A DNA stretch of 64,000 bases from Tritrichomonas musculus. Taxonomy: Eukaryota > Parabasalia > Tritrichomonadida > Tritrichomonadidae. The stretch is from the NCBI GenBank assembly GCA_039105265.1, contig JAPFFF010000045.1, forward strand, positions 372,001 to 436,000, given 5' to 3'. The notes under the pieces were generated by a model. The model saw only the letters and a list, made by a program, of their open reading frames with translations. It made no database searches and was not told where the DNA came from. The position numbers and the translations under genes were made by a program. Of this stretch, positions 9,374 through 19,691 are shown in pieces (the stretch's first letter is position 1; each line of letters begins with the position of its first letter).

Positions 9374-11310
9374 AAAAATTCAAATTCATTACTTATTATT
9401 TCGATGATCTTTCAAATAATAAGGATTCATTATCACAAAAAAAACATGATTCTAATGAAAAAGAAATTAAAAATTCTTATTCTGATATAGCGAATGTTTA
9501 TATTTGTATTGAATCAAATTTTATTATTATTGAGCAAATAAGCATTTCTATTTTTACTGAAATTATCGACAAACTCGACGAACACCAAATATCAAAAATA
9601 AACATTAACTTTTATTTCAATAATAATATAAAAACGATTAATGAAATCTATATTAATGAAGAAATTCAAAAATTTTGCTCTTTTTTTTCCAATGAAATAA
9701 CAAAAAATTTTTTCGTTGAAATAACATTACCACTCATTTCCTGTTTCATTATCAGAAGACATTTTTATCCCACAAATTATTTCACAAATCAGCAATTCTT
9801 TACATTTGACAAGACAAGGAAACCAAAAGAGAATGATAATGTAACAAAAATCTCTAATTATATCTCTGATAAAACAAATGTTCTTTTATTAATGAATTGG
9901 TTTCAAAATGTCATTGAAATATATGGATTTGATGAAGAAGAAAAAAGTCAGAATTCATTTCATGAATTTAAAGAAAAAGATTTTATTATATTAAGAACCT
10001 TAGGTGGAAATGGAAATGCAAATTTTCATTTAGTTATTCATTTAGATAGTCTCTATATTTTTATGATGAAAAAATTGTATGATAAAATCACATCAAAGAA
10101 ATATAAACATGAATTTTATTTTTGTAAAAATTATTCACATCGATGCTTAACCAAATTTTATGGATTTATGAAAGAAGATACAGAAATTACAGGCTTTATT
10201 TATGAATACATGAGTAATGGAACATTAGAAGCATTTAAGTTCAATCAACATGATGAAATTCTCAAATTAACAATTATACTAAGAATTTTTGAAGGGTTAA
10301 AATATCTTTATTCAAAATCATTAATTCACCGAGATCTGAAGCCATTAAACATTCTTATTGATCATGATTATGTTGCATATATTTCAGATTTTGATACAAT
10401 TCGTCATCCAATAGAAGGAAATGATGAAACAATGAAAAATGAAATGACTTGTGACATTGGTTCTGTTTGGTATATTTCACCAGAACAAGCTAATGGAGAA
10501 AAAGTGTCATATCCTACAGATATTTATTCTTTTGGATTGATTATTTATTTCTTGACAGAAGGAAAACATATGCTTGCTGACCTTAACAATCAAAAAGACA
10601 AACCACAATCAATTTCATGTTCTTCTACAAATTACCAATATCTTATCACCAATTGCACAAAAAAATCACAATCAGAAAGACCTGATTATTCAACAATTGA
10701 ATATTATCTAACTGAAGAAATTATTTCATTTGATTACTTTGAGAATTTGTTATTTGAAGATCTAAACCAATCAAAAATAGATCAAATATCACGCTTTATT
10801 TTTGAGAGTTATATAATCCTACATTATCATAATGACAGCCGTGGCTTTTTTGAATTAAATTTAATAAATTTCTTAATTTTATCATCATACAAAAATAATT
10901 TTAATTCATTATCATCATTATATTTGCATTTAGGAGATTCATACTATTATGGTAATTATGTAAGAAAGGATTATAAAAAAGCAATAGAGCATTATGAAAT
11001 AGCAGCAAAAGATAATAATCCAAAAGCATTATTTAATTTAGGTCTTCTTTATTATAATGGTGAAGGAGTAAAAAAAGATTATAAGAAAGCAATTGAATAC
11101 TTTGAATTCTTATCTAAGCAAAATTATCCAGGTGCTTTTAATATGCTCAGCAATATTTATTTAAATGGTTTTGGAGTAAAACAAGATTCTGTAAAAGCCA
11201 TGGAATATTTGGAATTATCAATAGGACAAGATAATTCAAATGTTTTATTTGAAATAGGTATAACTTTTGTTAATGGTAATGGAGTAAAAAAAATTATGCA
11301 AAAGGAATAG
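9325..11310 (+). CDS. TKL-type protein kinase with first Sel1 repeats
   Basis: Open from 9325; the first in-frame ATG (9892) lies inside the homologous region, so the true start is probably 9164 in another frame. Counting from 9892, a kinase domain runs from about residue 28 to 290: glycine loop LGGNGNANF (37-45), the beta-3 lysine in MMKKL (58-62), catalytic HRDLKPLN (146-153), DFD instead of DFG (166-168), and SPE (196-198). Lys, HRD-Asp and DFx-Asp are kept, so it may be active. Sel1 repeats begin at about residue 345 (LGDSYYYGNYVRKDYKKA). The frame ends at a stop caused by a one-base slip in the A-run at 11286-11293; the Sel1 array continues in the next entry. The gene is therefore a kinase-Sel1 scaffold of about 1,480 codons with two frame changes. 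Confidence 0.8.
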   Translation, partial: KISNCKLIINFLYDFLKKFKFITYYFDDLSNNKDSLSQKKHDSNEKEIKNSYSDIANVYICIESNFIIIEQISISIFTEIIDKLDEHQISKININFYFNNNIKTINEIYINEEIQKFCSFFSNEITKNFFVEITLPLISCFIIRRHFYPTNYFTNQQFFTFDKTRKPKENDNVTKISNYISDKTNVLLLMNWFQNVIEIYGFDEEEKSQNSFHEFKEKDFIILRTLGGNGNANFHLVIHLDSLYIFMMKKLYDKITSKKYKHEFYFCKNYSHRCLTKFYGFMKEDTEITGFIYEYMSNGTLEAFKFNQHDEILKLTIILRIFEGLKYLYSKSLIHRDLKPLNILIDHDYVAYISDFDTIRHPIEGNDETMKNEMTCDIGSVWYISPEQANGEKVSYPTDIYSFGLIIYFLTEGKHMLADLNNQKDKPQSISCSSTNYQYLITNCTKKSQSERPDYSTIEYYLTEEIISFDYFENLLFEDLNQSKIDQISRFIFESYIILHYHNDSRGFFELNLINFLILSSYKNNFNSLSSLYLHLGDSYYYGNYVRKDYKKAIEHYEIAAKDNNPKALFNLGLLYYNGEGVKKDYKKAIEYFEFLSKQNYPGAFNMLSNIYLNGFGVKQDSVKAMEYLELSIGQDNSNVLFEIGITFVNGNGVKKIMQKE

Positions 11311-13613
11311 AATATTTAGAAAGATCTGCAGAGAAAAATAATTCACAAGCTCAAGAATTATTATCTGCTATCTACTTTGGCGGATTAGAAGGTTGTACAG
11401 ATTACGTTAAAGCTAGAAAATATAATGACATATTAGCTCAAAAGAATAATTCAAATGCACTAGTCATATTGGGATATTTATATGATGAAGGATTGGGTGT
11501 TGGACAAGATTACAAAAAAGCTAAAGAGTATTATGAATTGTCAGCTGCACAAAACAATCCACAAGCTCTCTTTTGTCTTGGAAGACTTTATGAATATGGA
11601 AAAGGAGTTAAACAAGATTACTTAAAGTCCAAAGAATATTATGAAATGTCTTCCTCTCTTAATAATATAGAATCATATTTTTCCTTAGGATTTCTTTATT
11701 TTGGAGTCGAAAGGGATTATGTTCAAGCTAAAAAATATTTTGAATTGGCTGCAAAAAATGGGATTCCCATCTGCTATTTGATGGTAGGAATGATATATGA
11801 AAATGGACTTGGTGTTAAAATTGATTATACAAAAGCTAAAGAATATTATGAAATAGCAATGAATAATCATGTTGAAGAATCATATTGTTGTATGGGAAAT
11901 ATTTATCGATCAGGACTTGGAGTTCCTAAGGATTATTTAAGAGCAAAATATTATTTTGAACTTGGAGTTGCAGAAGATGAAGTAAATTCAATAAATGGAC
12001 TTGGAAATTTATATTTCTATGGCGAAGGAGTTGAACAAAGCTATTTGAAAGCGAAAGAATATTATGAAAAGTCAGCAGCATTGAATTATTCAGATGGTTA
12101 TAATAATCTTGGCTTTCTATATGAAAATGGCTTTGGAGTACTTAAAAATTACAATAAAGCAAAGAAATATTACAAACGTGCAGCTATTAAAGGAGATGTA
12201 AATGGACTTTTTCAATTAGGAAATTTAATTTTAAATGGAAAAGGAATGAAGCAAGATGTTTACGAAGCAATAGAATATTTTGAATTAGCAGCCAAAAAAG
12301 AAAATTTTAATGCATGTTTTCTTTTAGGAAGTTTGTATTCATCAGGCGAATATATTGATATTGACATACCAAAAGCAATTCAATACTATTCAAAATGTAT
12401 TGAAATTTATAAATTAGATAATTATAACAAATATAACATTTTGAACTCATTTCTGGGATATAAATTTACAGGAAATTGTTATCGTTCATATAATGATCTT
12501 GGATTAATTTATATCATTCATCTTCATGATTTAAAAAAGGCAGAAGTGAACTTGAAAGAAGCAGCATTTGCAGAATATCCATATGGACAAAACAACTTTG
12601 GACTTTTTTACCAGTTTTATTTAAAAGATATAGATAATGCAGAATATATGTATGAAAGATCATCGAAACACCATTTTGCTTTATCAGAATACAATCTTGG
12701 CTATCTATATGAAAATAAAGGTAAAACAAAAGAATCAATTGAATATTATAAAAAAGCATCAAAACATGTAGATGAGCCATTAATATTTCGTAAATGTGAA
12801 TGTCATGATAAAAGACTTGAAATATCCAAAAAATTCATTATTTGTTTGACCAATTTGAAGTTAACGCAATACTTTTTGAATGAACACATTTTTGATGAAA
12901 GTGAAAAATATTTTATGAAAGCAATCAAAATGCTTGATTCTGACCATTTTTATCAATATAAATATCAAAAAGTAAAAGAAGAAAATAGCTTTTCATACAT
13001 AAAAACATTCATTTTATCATTTCCATCTTTTAATCTGGATAATCAACCAAATATAAATTTAAAAGACATGAAATTAATGACAAAATCTGATAAAAGTGAT
13101 GAGTTTTTCTTGAATGAACCGGCAAATAAAGAAGAAGAAGATAAAACAAATGATAATTTATCAATAAATCAAAGTGATGATTCAGATGAAAAAGACAATA
13201 ATGCTAATACTAAAGATAAAATAGTAAAAAAATTATTTTCAGAAATTAATGATAATATTAATGATATAAAGAAATTGGAAAAAATTCAAGATAAAGAAAT
13301 TCTAGAATCAGAAGAAGATGTAAAAGAAGATTTGGAAGATTTGGAAAAAGAAAAAAAAGAAAAGAATGAAGATTACTTTTTCGATATCATTATTAAAGAT
13401 AAAGATTTGAAAGAATCGTTTATTAAAGAAATCGATGATGTCATAAATATAATGCAAACAATAATATATACACCTCCTTATTCAATTTTATTTGGAAGAA
13501 TGAACATTGAAAAATCAAAATCAAAATTTATGTCAACATTAAAAGACATAAATGAACTTTTTTATGAAGGTCTTGCTATTGATGAATTCAATCCATATAA
13601 AACTACAGTATAA
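11295..13613 (+). CDS. Sel1-repeat and C-terminal part of the kinase-Sel1 gene
   Basis: Continues the array of the previous entry in another frame; the frame is open from 11295, so the nominal start at 11469 (TTG) is not real. At least a dozen Sel1 repeats follow with the typical G-x-L-Y-x-x-G-x-G-V-x-x-D-Y-x-K-A-x-x-Y-[YF] pattern. From about 13020 the protein changes to an acidic, lysine-rich, disordered region (DDSDEKDNN, many E/K pairs), then a conserved tail that ends STLKDINELFYEGLAI, much like the tail of the protein at 1-1752. The array is a docking scaffold for kinase partners by analogy with Sel1 proteins. The region as a whole may still be expressed only as separate pieces, or be a recent pseudogene. 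Confidence 0.8.
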   Translation, partial: YAKGIEYLERSAEKNNSQAQELLSAIYFGGLEGCTDYVKARKYNDILAQKNNSNALVILGYLYDEGLGVGQDYKKAKEYYELSAAQNNPQALFCLGRLYEYGKGVKQDYLKSKEYYEMSSSLNNIESYFSLGFLYFGVERDYVQAKKYFELAAKNGIPICYLMVGMIYENGLGVKIDYTKAKEYYEIAMNNHVEESYCCMGNIYRSGLGVPKDYLRAKYYFELGVAEDEVNSINGLGNLYFYGEGVEQSYLKAKEYYEKSAALNYSDGYNNLGFLYENGFGVLKNYNKAKKYYKRAAIKGDVNGLFQLGNLILNGKGMKQDVYEAIEYFELAAKKENFNACFLLGSLYSSGEYIDIDIPKAIQYYSKCIEIYKLDNYNKYNILNSFLGYKFTGNCYRSYNDLGLIYIIHLHDLKKAEVNLKEAAFAEYPYGQNNFGLFYQFYLKDIDNAEYMYERSSKHHFALSEYNLGYLYENKGKTKESIEYYKKASKHVDEPLIFRKCECHDKRLEISKKFIICLTNLKLTQYFLNEHIFDESEKYFMKAIKMLDSDHFYQYKYQKVKEENSFSYIKTFILSFPSFNLDNQPNINLKDMKLMTKSDKSDEFFLNEPANKEEEDKTNDNLSINQSDDSDEKDNNANTKDKIVKKLFSEINDNINDIKKLEKIQDKEILESEEDVKEDLEDLEKEKKEKNEDYFFDIIIKDKDLKESFIKEIDDVINIMQTIIYTPPYSILFGRMNIEKSKSKFMSTLKDINELFYEGLAIDEFNPYKTTV

Positions 13614-14221
13614 AATGAATGTTTTTTTATAATGAGCTCCAATACTAATTAAATACTACCGAACCATCTTAACATTCAGTATAACATTAATGATTCATCG
13701 TTTTATAAAGGATTCTTTCTTTATTTGCTATTTTTATTCTTTTTTTTCTTTTCTTTTGTCCTCTATTAATAAAAATAAAAAAAATGAATGAACTCATAGA
13801 AAAATTGAATTAATATTATCAAAATTTCTCTCCTAATAAAGGGCACACATTAACATATATTTTTATCAAAAACACAAATAATTTTGCTGATTTTTGATTT
13901 AAATACATTCTTTTTTATGAAAAATACTCGATCTCTGAAATAGATCTCGAGAATCGATATCTAAAAGAAATCAAATATCGATCTAGAGAATCGGAGAATA
14001 ACAAGCCTAGATTAAAGATAGGATCAATGAAAAAATAATATAAAAAAGTACTGTCACGATATTTTTTATTTGTTGATATTATCAACTTGATAAACATAAT
14101 TGTAGAAATAATGAAATACGATAAAATATATTAAACCAACCCGGCAAAAAAGAGTAGTTTAAATAATAAGAATTTCAAATGAATAAAAAAAAAAAAAAGA
14201 AAAAAGAAAAAGAAAAAAGGT
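13614..14221. other. Intergenic with a copy of a dispersed repeat
   Basis: No gene. Contains the dispersed repeat listed separately (13901-14009) and simple A-rich runs near 14180-14220. Confidence 0.5.
13901..14009 (+). repeat. Dispersed repeat, copy 1 (related to 54438-54633)
   Basis: From AAATACATTCTTTTTTATGA through CGATCTCTGAAA, GATCTCGAGAATCGATATC and GAGAATCGGAGAATAACAAG to CCTA, this segment matches the right half of the element at 54175-54633 in the same order, with an internal deletion relative to it. It is probably a partial copy of a DNA element. Confidence 0.6.
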
Positions 14222-14827
14222 TTATTTAGTAACTTTCCCTTCGTAAAGAAGGACTTGATCAATAATGGATGGAAATCGTTCAATGCTTTCAACAACTACA
14301 TTCTTGTTTTCAAAAAGGCGTTTGAAAACAAGTTCTTTATTTCTTTTTTCTTTTCTCTTAAGCTGGACCCATCCAAACATCATTACAAAAATGTCAAATA
14401 AGTAAAAAAGTTTTTCCTTTTTGAATCTGATTTTTTTATCTCCACTGATTAGAAATTGCAAATATTCTTTCAATTGATCCTGTGTGAGAAATCGATCACC
14501 CATCTTATTAAAGGCCCCACATGGGATACCAGACAAGTGACCAACTGAAGGATCAACAATTTGTTGTGGCTGTTGCGGTGGTTGTGGAGGTTGCGGTGGT
14601 TGTGGAGGTTGCGGTGGTTGTATCTGTGACTCCTGAAGCGATACTGGCAATTGCTGTGATGACAGTTGATCTTGTGCGGAGTGTTGTTCTTTGCTATTTG
14701 ACTCGCTGGTATTCAGATCATTATTATCAAAAACGAAAGCATCTTGATAATCAAACTCATTGAAAGATGATTGGAAATCCTCTGGTGGAGAGTCAGGGAA
14801 AAGATTATAAGAATCTTCATCGTCCAT
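14222..14827 (-). CDS. Hypothetical protein with Pro/Gln tract
   Basis: A 201-residue acidic N-terminal half (DDEDSYNLFPDSPPEDF), followed by a PPQ tract of six units at about residues 71-92 and a basic C-terminal half (residues 125-201) with alternating Lys/Arg and aromatic residues (KEKLFYLFDIFVMMFGWVQL). I do not recognise the C-terminal domain. An acidic/Gln-Pro region joined to a conserved basic domain resembles a nuclear regulator, but that is only inference. The ATG at 14827 has an Inr (TCATTT) about 20 nt upstream. The same DNA has an open frame on the plus strand (14521-14763) that is a by-product of the PPQ repeats. Confidence 0.65.
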   Translation of the reverse strand: MDDEDSYNLFPDSPPEDFQSSFNEFDYQDAFVFDNNDLNTSESNSKEQHSAQDQLSSQQLPVSLQESQIQPPQPPQPPQPPQPPQQPQQIVDPSVGHLSGIPCGAFNKMGDRFLTQDQLKEYLQFLISGDKKIRFKKEKLFYLFDIFVMMFGWVQLKRKEKRNKELVFKRLFENKNVVVESIERFPSIIDQVLLYEGKVTK

Positions 14828-14847
14828 TAAACAAAAGAAATAACAAA

Positions 14848-14853
14848 AAATGA
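14848..14853 (-). promoter_or_regulatory. Inr-like motif before the Pro/Gln protein
   Basis: On the minus strand TCATTT lies about 20 nt before the ATG at 14827. Confidence 0.35.
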
Positions 14854-15562
14854 AGTAAAATGAAAATTTTAGAAAAATTTTAGAAAAATTTTATGATTAA
14901 AAGGGAAGTTTTTGAAAGAAGATTCAAATTTGAATAAATAACATTGTTTTTTAAAAACTATATATTTTATGCATAATTCTTGTAAAATCTTTAAAATTGA
15001 ATGTAAAATCGACACTAGGTAAATTCTAATACATTCCATTATTCTAATATGACAATTTATTAATTCAATTGAATAAACTATTCAAATCAAAATTGAGAGG
15101 CATGAAATAAGACAATTTAATGGACGATGTTTGAATAGTTTATTGAGAGGCAGAAATTTTAAAACAAAATTGAGAGGCATATAAATCCTTAATTTGATTA
15201 AAATTGAGATCAATAACTTTTTTTATATTTTTAAACATTTGGAGTATTTAGTTCTTATGCGGGGAGTTTTATACTCTAGTTTTCAAGAAAATCTTTCAAA
15301 TCTCATATAGTTTTTGGTTTTCACCAAAATTACTTATTCTGGTACTAGTAATTACATATTTTAGAGATAATAATTGCTGATCTCATGATTTATAAATTCT
15401 AGATTCTGAAATTAGTAATATCTATATTAAAAATTACGGATAATTACGGATCAAAAGCTCATGATAAGAAAATCCAAAGCTAAAAATTCTTTTCGAGTCA
15501 TAATTTTCTTAACTTTTGTTTTTAAATTTTTAAAACCTCCAACAAAATTTTTCTAAACTTAT
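14854..15562. other. Intergenic with short repeats
   Basis: No gene. The motif AAATTGAGAGGCAT or a variant occurs three times (about 15092, 15140, 15166), and AATAAACTATTCAAA (about 15073) recurs inverted near 15130. The role is unknown. Confidence 0.4.
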
Positions 15563-15633
15563 ATCAAAAACGATAAAACACCTATGGTGAAATTTAATTC
15601 AATTTTGACCAGAAGAGTCTTATCGTTTTTGAT
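15563..15633. mobile_element. 71-bp inverted-repeat element (MITE-like), copy 1
   Basis: Ends ATCAAAAACGATAAAAC and GTCTTATCGTTTTTGAT are near-perfect inverted repeats, extended outward by AAACTT/AAGTTT. The interior contains GGTGAAATTTAATTCAATTT. A second copy in the opposite orientation lies at 33595-33666. No coding capacity. Confidence 0.6.
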
Positions 15634-15866
15634 TCAAGTTTATTTTCTCAGTTTAAAAAGTAATTTAGATTTGTGATTAAAATAGCATTGTAATCTGATG
15701 ATATTATTTTAAAAAAAGTTATCAATGAAGATATCTTACATAAATTATGTGAATTATATTTTTCTAATTATAGATATTAATTGAATTCAAATTTTTATTT
15801 TGAAAAACAGTTTTAAATAAAAAATAATAAGAGAAACAAACTTAATTTTCTTTTATTTAAAAGAAA
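15634..15866. other. Intergenic, AT-rich
   Basis: Nothing recognised. Confidence 0.4.
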
Positions 15867-15868
15867 AT

Positions 15869-17264
15869 TTAAGAGTTGTTGATTTGATCAAAAATAACTA
15901 GAGGATCTTCTTTAAGAAGTTGCTGAACGTAAGCAAGATATCCAGTTCTGAATGCATTGTCACCTGCTAAATCAACTGATTCGAATGGGCTTGCTTTCAA
16001 GAACTCAAATTGATCAACTTTTCGAATTAATTCCCAATCGTGTTGAGAGAACCATGGATCATCAATCTTTAAGTAATGACGATAACAAGCGAAGAAGAAA
16101 GAGGCACGTTTAAGTTCCTTGTGATCATGAACCATATGATCAGCATTGACCATCATTTAAACAGGAACTTTGGCAGCACCATCGAAGCAATGACGAGCAA
16201 CTTGATCACTGACGGATTTACTTGCAAAACGAGCAATTAATGTGTCTTTGTATTCAGGAAGATTTATTCCTTTTGGTTCTTGGACATAAGGTGTGCTATC
16301 AATGTTCATGAAATCTACCGCGGACATAAGGTGTGCTATCCAATTTTTCGACTTTACGATATCCGCGGTAGAATGATGGATATGAAAGTAATTGATGAGA
16401 TGCGTTTAGGAGTGATAATTTCTTGTTTTCATATGGTGTAACATCATCAGTGAATTGAACACCAACTTCTTCCCACTTTGGACGGCCTGCAGCAAATCTA
16501 TCTTCAGCAACCCATTGGATGAATGTTTCACAATATATTGGACGTTTGTCTTCAACACTGCTGAGTTTGTAAAGACGAACAATATCTTCTGGCTTTGTTG
16601 CTGGTGTGATACGGTCAGCCATTGAGTTAGGGAATGTGCAATTTTGTTGAACCCAGTCATAAAGAGCTTGATCTTGAGCTTTGAAGAATGATGTGAATGC
16701 CCTTTCGCATGTTCTTCCATTGTGTTGAAGATTATCACAGCTTATAATTGTGATTGGACATTTGCCATGCTTCATTCTACGTCGTCAACCTTCAGCAAGG
16801 AAGCTGAATTCTGTTGTTGGATGTTGAGGATTCTTTAAATCAGCAGCAACTTTTGGTTCATTGAGTTTGAGCTGACCTGCTTTGTTGTCAGTGTTGTAGC
16901 CACCTTCAGTGATTGTCATTGTAACGATTTTGGTTGCAGGATCAGCAATTTTGTTGAATAACTTCTCTGGATGATCAACACCGTCAATAAGTTGAACAAG
17001 TGATCCAATTCCATTTGGTTGATCTTCACATTCTCCACGTGCAGCAGGCACGAACTGTGTAAACACCATCTTGTGATTGGAATAATGCTTGGCTGAATGG
17101 AATTGTATTTAAGCCACAAATTCACCAGTTGTAAAATATTCAAGATGGGCACGATGGAAGTTTCCAACGCCAATATGGCCAATACCTGGAGTAATCTTTG
17201 AGAGATCAAAAGTAAAGCATTTGATATGAGGACTGCGTTGGACTGAACGATGGAAGTCAGACAT
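15869..17264 (-). pseudogene. Mannitol 2-dehydrogenase family gene, inactivated
   Basis: Read on the minus strand the segment aligns in order with the polyol-specific long-chain dehydrogenase family (mannitol 2-dehydrogenase / fructuronate reductase): N-terminal nucleotide-binding GIGHIGVGNFHRAHLEYF, then ATKIVTMTITEGGYNTD, then CPITIISCDNLQHNG (the S-C-D-N signature) and the C-terminal domain to FDQINNS, about 465 codons in all. Three in-frame stops interrupt it (in the N-terminal part near 17108, at about 16785, and at about 16157), and a 40-bp tandem duplication around 16283-16341 shifts the frame. All pieces otherwise share one frame, so inactivation is recent. GC-richer codon use and an Inr before the ATG (17264) suggest a once well-expressed gene. 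The enzyme would have interconverted mannitol and fructose with NAD(P)H. Confidence 0.85.
16283..16341. repeat. 40-bp tandem duplication inside the mannitol dehydrogenase relic
   Basis: GGACATAAGGTGTGCTATC occurs at about 16282 and again 40 bases later. The unit length is not a multiple of three. The words CTACCGCGGA and TCCGCGGTAG nearby form a short inverted pair. Confidence 0.7.
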
Positions 17265-17271
17265 TAAATAA

Positions 17272-17277
17272 AAGTGA
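17272..17277 (-). promoter_or_regulatory. Inr before the mannitol dehydrogenase relic
   Basis: TCACTT on the minus strand, 8 nt before the ATG at 17264, fits the trichomonad initiator and suggests the copy was once an expressed gene. Confidence 0.45.
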
Positions 17278-17732
17278 AATGTTTTATTTTCGATAATTAA
17301 TCTTTTAAATCAATTTCACATTTAATATTTTTCTGAAAAAGTTGAGTCGAAACATTCAAAAAAAAAAAAAAAAAAAAAAAGAAATATTCAAAAAGTTTCA
17401 TCGTTTAATCAAAAAGAAAGGTATACAAACTCTTTTCTTTCAATTTGTTGAAAGCAAAAAGTTGGTGATTTTAAGACTTACTAAAATTTTAATAGCATAT
17501 TTTAAATCCTTATCATATGTATAATTGTTTGATACTATTTACAACCAGTTTGGTTCATTACATAAGAAATTAGAATTTTTAATCTTTACTTTTTGAAAAA
17601 TTTAAAAACCCTAGAAAAGTGGTGATTAAAATATTATTTTTTTATTTTTGAACTTATATTTTTCTATAATATTATATTTGTTTGTTTATAAAATAAAAAT
17701 ATATTTAATTAATTAAGAATATGTGGAGATAC
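17278..17732. other. Intergenic with poly-A run
   Basis: No gene; an A-run of about 20 at 17361-17380. Confidence 0.4.
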
Positions 17733-18157
17733 GAAAAATCGGACAATCGTTTTTTTCTACGCCACTTTTTGAATGGTTTTTCTATCCATGAATAGCTATT
17801 CATGGAAAGTATAAAACCGCCATCTTAAGGTGAAATTTAACTTACTCTGTTAAAAAAATTAACCAAAAAAATCGTAAATTTAAATTTTCTCTTAAAATTA
17901 TAACTATTTGCTTTTTTTGATATAATTTTTTTTTATTTTTACATAATTTTTCAGGAATATACGCACCAGTGATCACCACAGGGCTGCGCGAAGCCGAATC
18001 AGGCTCCTTGAATTGTTGGATGAATCGGGAAGCCATTTAAACTAAATATTTATGCATTATTTAGCAAAAATTGAATAAGAAATGTATAAAAAAGTATTCA
18101 AAAAGTTTAAAAGTTTTCAAAAAGTGGCGTAGAAAAATACGATTCACCCGAAAAATC
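17733..18157. mobile_element. 425-bp inverted-repeat element enclosing a GC-rich fragment
   Basis: The left end (17733-17772) and right end (18117-18157) are inverted copies sharing TTTTTCTACGCCACTTTTTG plus AATCGT on the outer side. The interior is AT-rich except for 17960-18036, which is strikingly GC-rich and on the minus strand reads MASRFIQQFKEPDSASRSPV before running into A-rich sequence. There is no transposase, so this is a non-autonomous element or a captured gene fragment between inverted repeats. No target duplication is obvious. Confidence 0.5.
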
Positions 18158-19535
18158 AAAAATCGATATTTCAATAATTTCCAAATAATTTCTAATCCCT
18201 TCGATACATTTTCCTGTAATGATTTTATCTTTTTATATATTTTATTTTACATGATATATCTCGTTAATTTGAAGATCTATCTAGGATTTATTGAGATAAA
18301 TCTATATTATTAATTTTTTTGACGGTTTAAGGAGAAAAAAAGGTTAATTTTTTTTTCTGAAGAGGTGAATTCAATTTTTTTAAAAAAGGTGAAGTCGTCA
18401 ATCTAAGAGAATTCAATTTTGAATGCATTGAAATCACGATCAAAATTCCCTAAAGATTTAAAATAATAATATATTTATTTATAATCCAATTTTTTTGAGA
18501 AAAATATGGAAAATTAAACAAAAATTATAATTGAGAAGTGATAATTATATTATAGTTTTTCTTTCAATTTATGAAAATATTTAAATAATAATATTTTTAA
18601 ATTACATTTTATTTATATTAAATTAAATATATAATTCATTTTATATATTGAAATATAATATATAATATGAGATATCTAATGATATATTTGATATTTGTTA
18701 GGATATGAAATAATGAAAAATCATTAAAATTCAGTTACGAAAGTTTTTTTTATTTTGTTGAAAAATTCTCGATATATTTAATCTAAATAGGCATTTTAGA
18801 TATTCATTGAGTTTTACAAAATATTCCATATTTATAAATCATATATATTATATTGTTTAATATAATATTAATTAATTTCTTAAGATATCAACACAATATT
18901 AATTTATAAATTCAGAATGCATTTAAATAATAAAATATATTTATCTTATTTTTATAAATTACATTTCACAATATAAGATATTTTATAATTTTAAAATATA
19001 TATTAATATATATAATAACAATGAAATTATAAAATGCAATAATTAAAATGATAATTTATTTAGATTCTTAAAAAATAATCAAAAAAGCTATTAATAACAA
19101 TAAATATATATATGTAAACATTTATGTGTATATATTTATTTACAAAATGTTAATCAAAAAGATTTTTTATTCAAATTTTTAAAACAATCATTTCAAAACT
19201 TTTTCAATTTTTAAAAATTTGTAAACTAATCAAAATTAGACAGAATTAAATTTCTTTTTATACTGGAAATTATTAGTTAAATTTTTAATATTTATAAATA
19301 TATATAAATATGAGTTTTTATAAAATAATATAATAATATATAAAAGGTATTGTCCGAAAAAATAGAGTTTGGGTACCTTTTCAAAAAGTTTGAAAAGCAT
19401 TATAAAATTTTTTATTATAAATGAAACACTTAAAATATTTAATAATTTGAATTATACTGTAGATTAATTTAATAAAAATTTACCAAATTCAATGCAAACT
19501 TATTTTTTGTTTTTTCAGATTTATAAAAAAAACTA
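18158..19535. other. AT-rich intergenic region
   Basis: About 1.4 kb of extremely AT-rich DNA without a gene. Short words shared with the 71-bp element family (GGTGAATTCAATTTT) occur near 18365. Confidence 0.5.
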
Positions 19536-19607
19536 TGAGGCCGAAGGGAGTCGAACCCCCAACCTTGAGATCTGGAGTCTCACGCAATACCATTATGCTA
19601 CAGCCCC
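19536..19607 (-). tRNA. trnW: tRNA-Trp (CCA anticodon), second copy
   Basis: Identical over all 72 nt to the tRNA at 5621-5692, on the opposite strand. Similar AT-rich words containing ATTGAA lie just upstream of both copies. It diverges from the large ankyrin gene that starts 85 bp away. Confidence 0.95.
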
Positions 19608-19664
19608 TATATTTCTTTCAATATTTTTGTTTTTAATATGTATTATTTGACAAAATTTTCAAAA

Positions 19665-19670
19665 TCATTT
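19665..19670 (+). promoter_or_regulatory. Inr-like motif before the first large ankyrin gene
   Basis: TCATTT lies 22 nt before the ATG at 19692. The preceding word TGACAAAATTTT is shared with the upstream region of the paralogue at 28055. Confidence 0.4.
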
Positions 19671-19691
19671 TGAAAAAATTTTTTATATTTA

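Noticed and set aside
14521-14763. Val-rich plus-strand ORF
   Set aside because: Mirror of the PPQ tract of the minus-strand gene.
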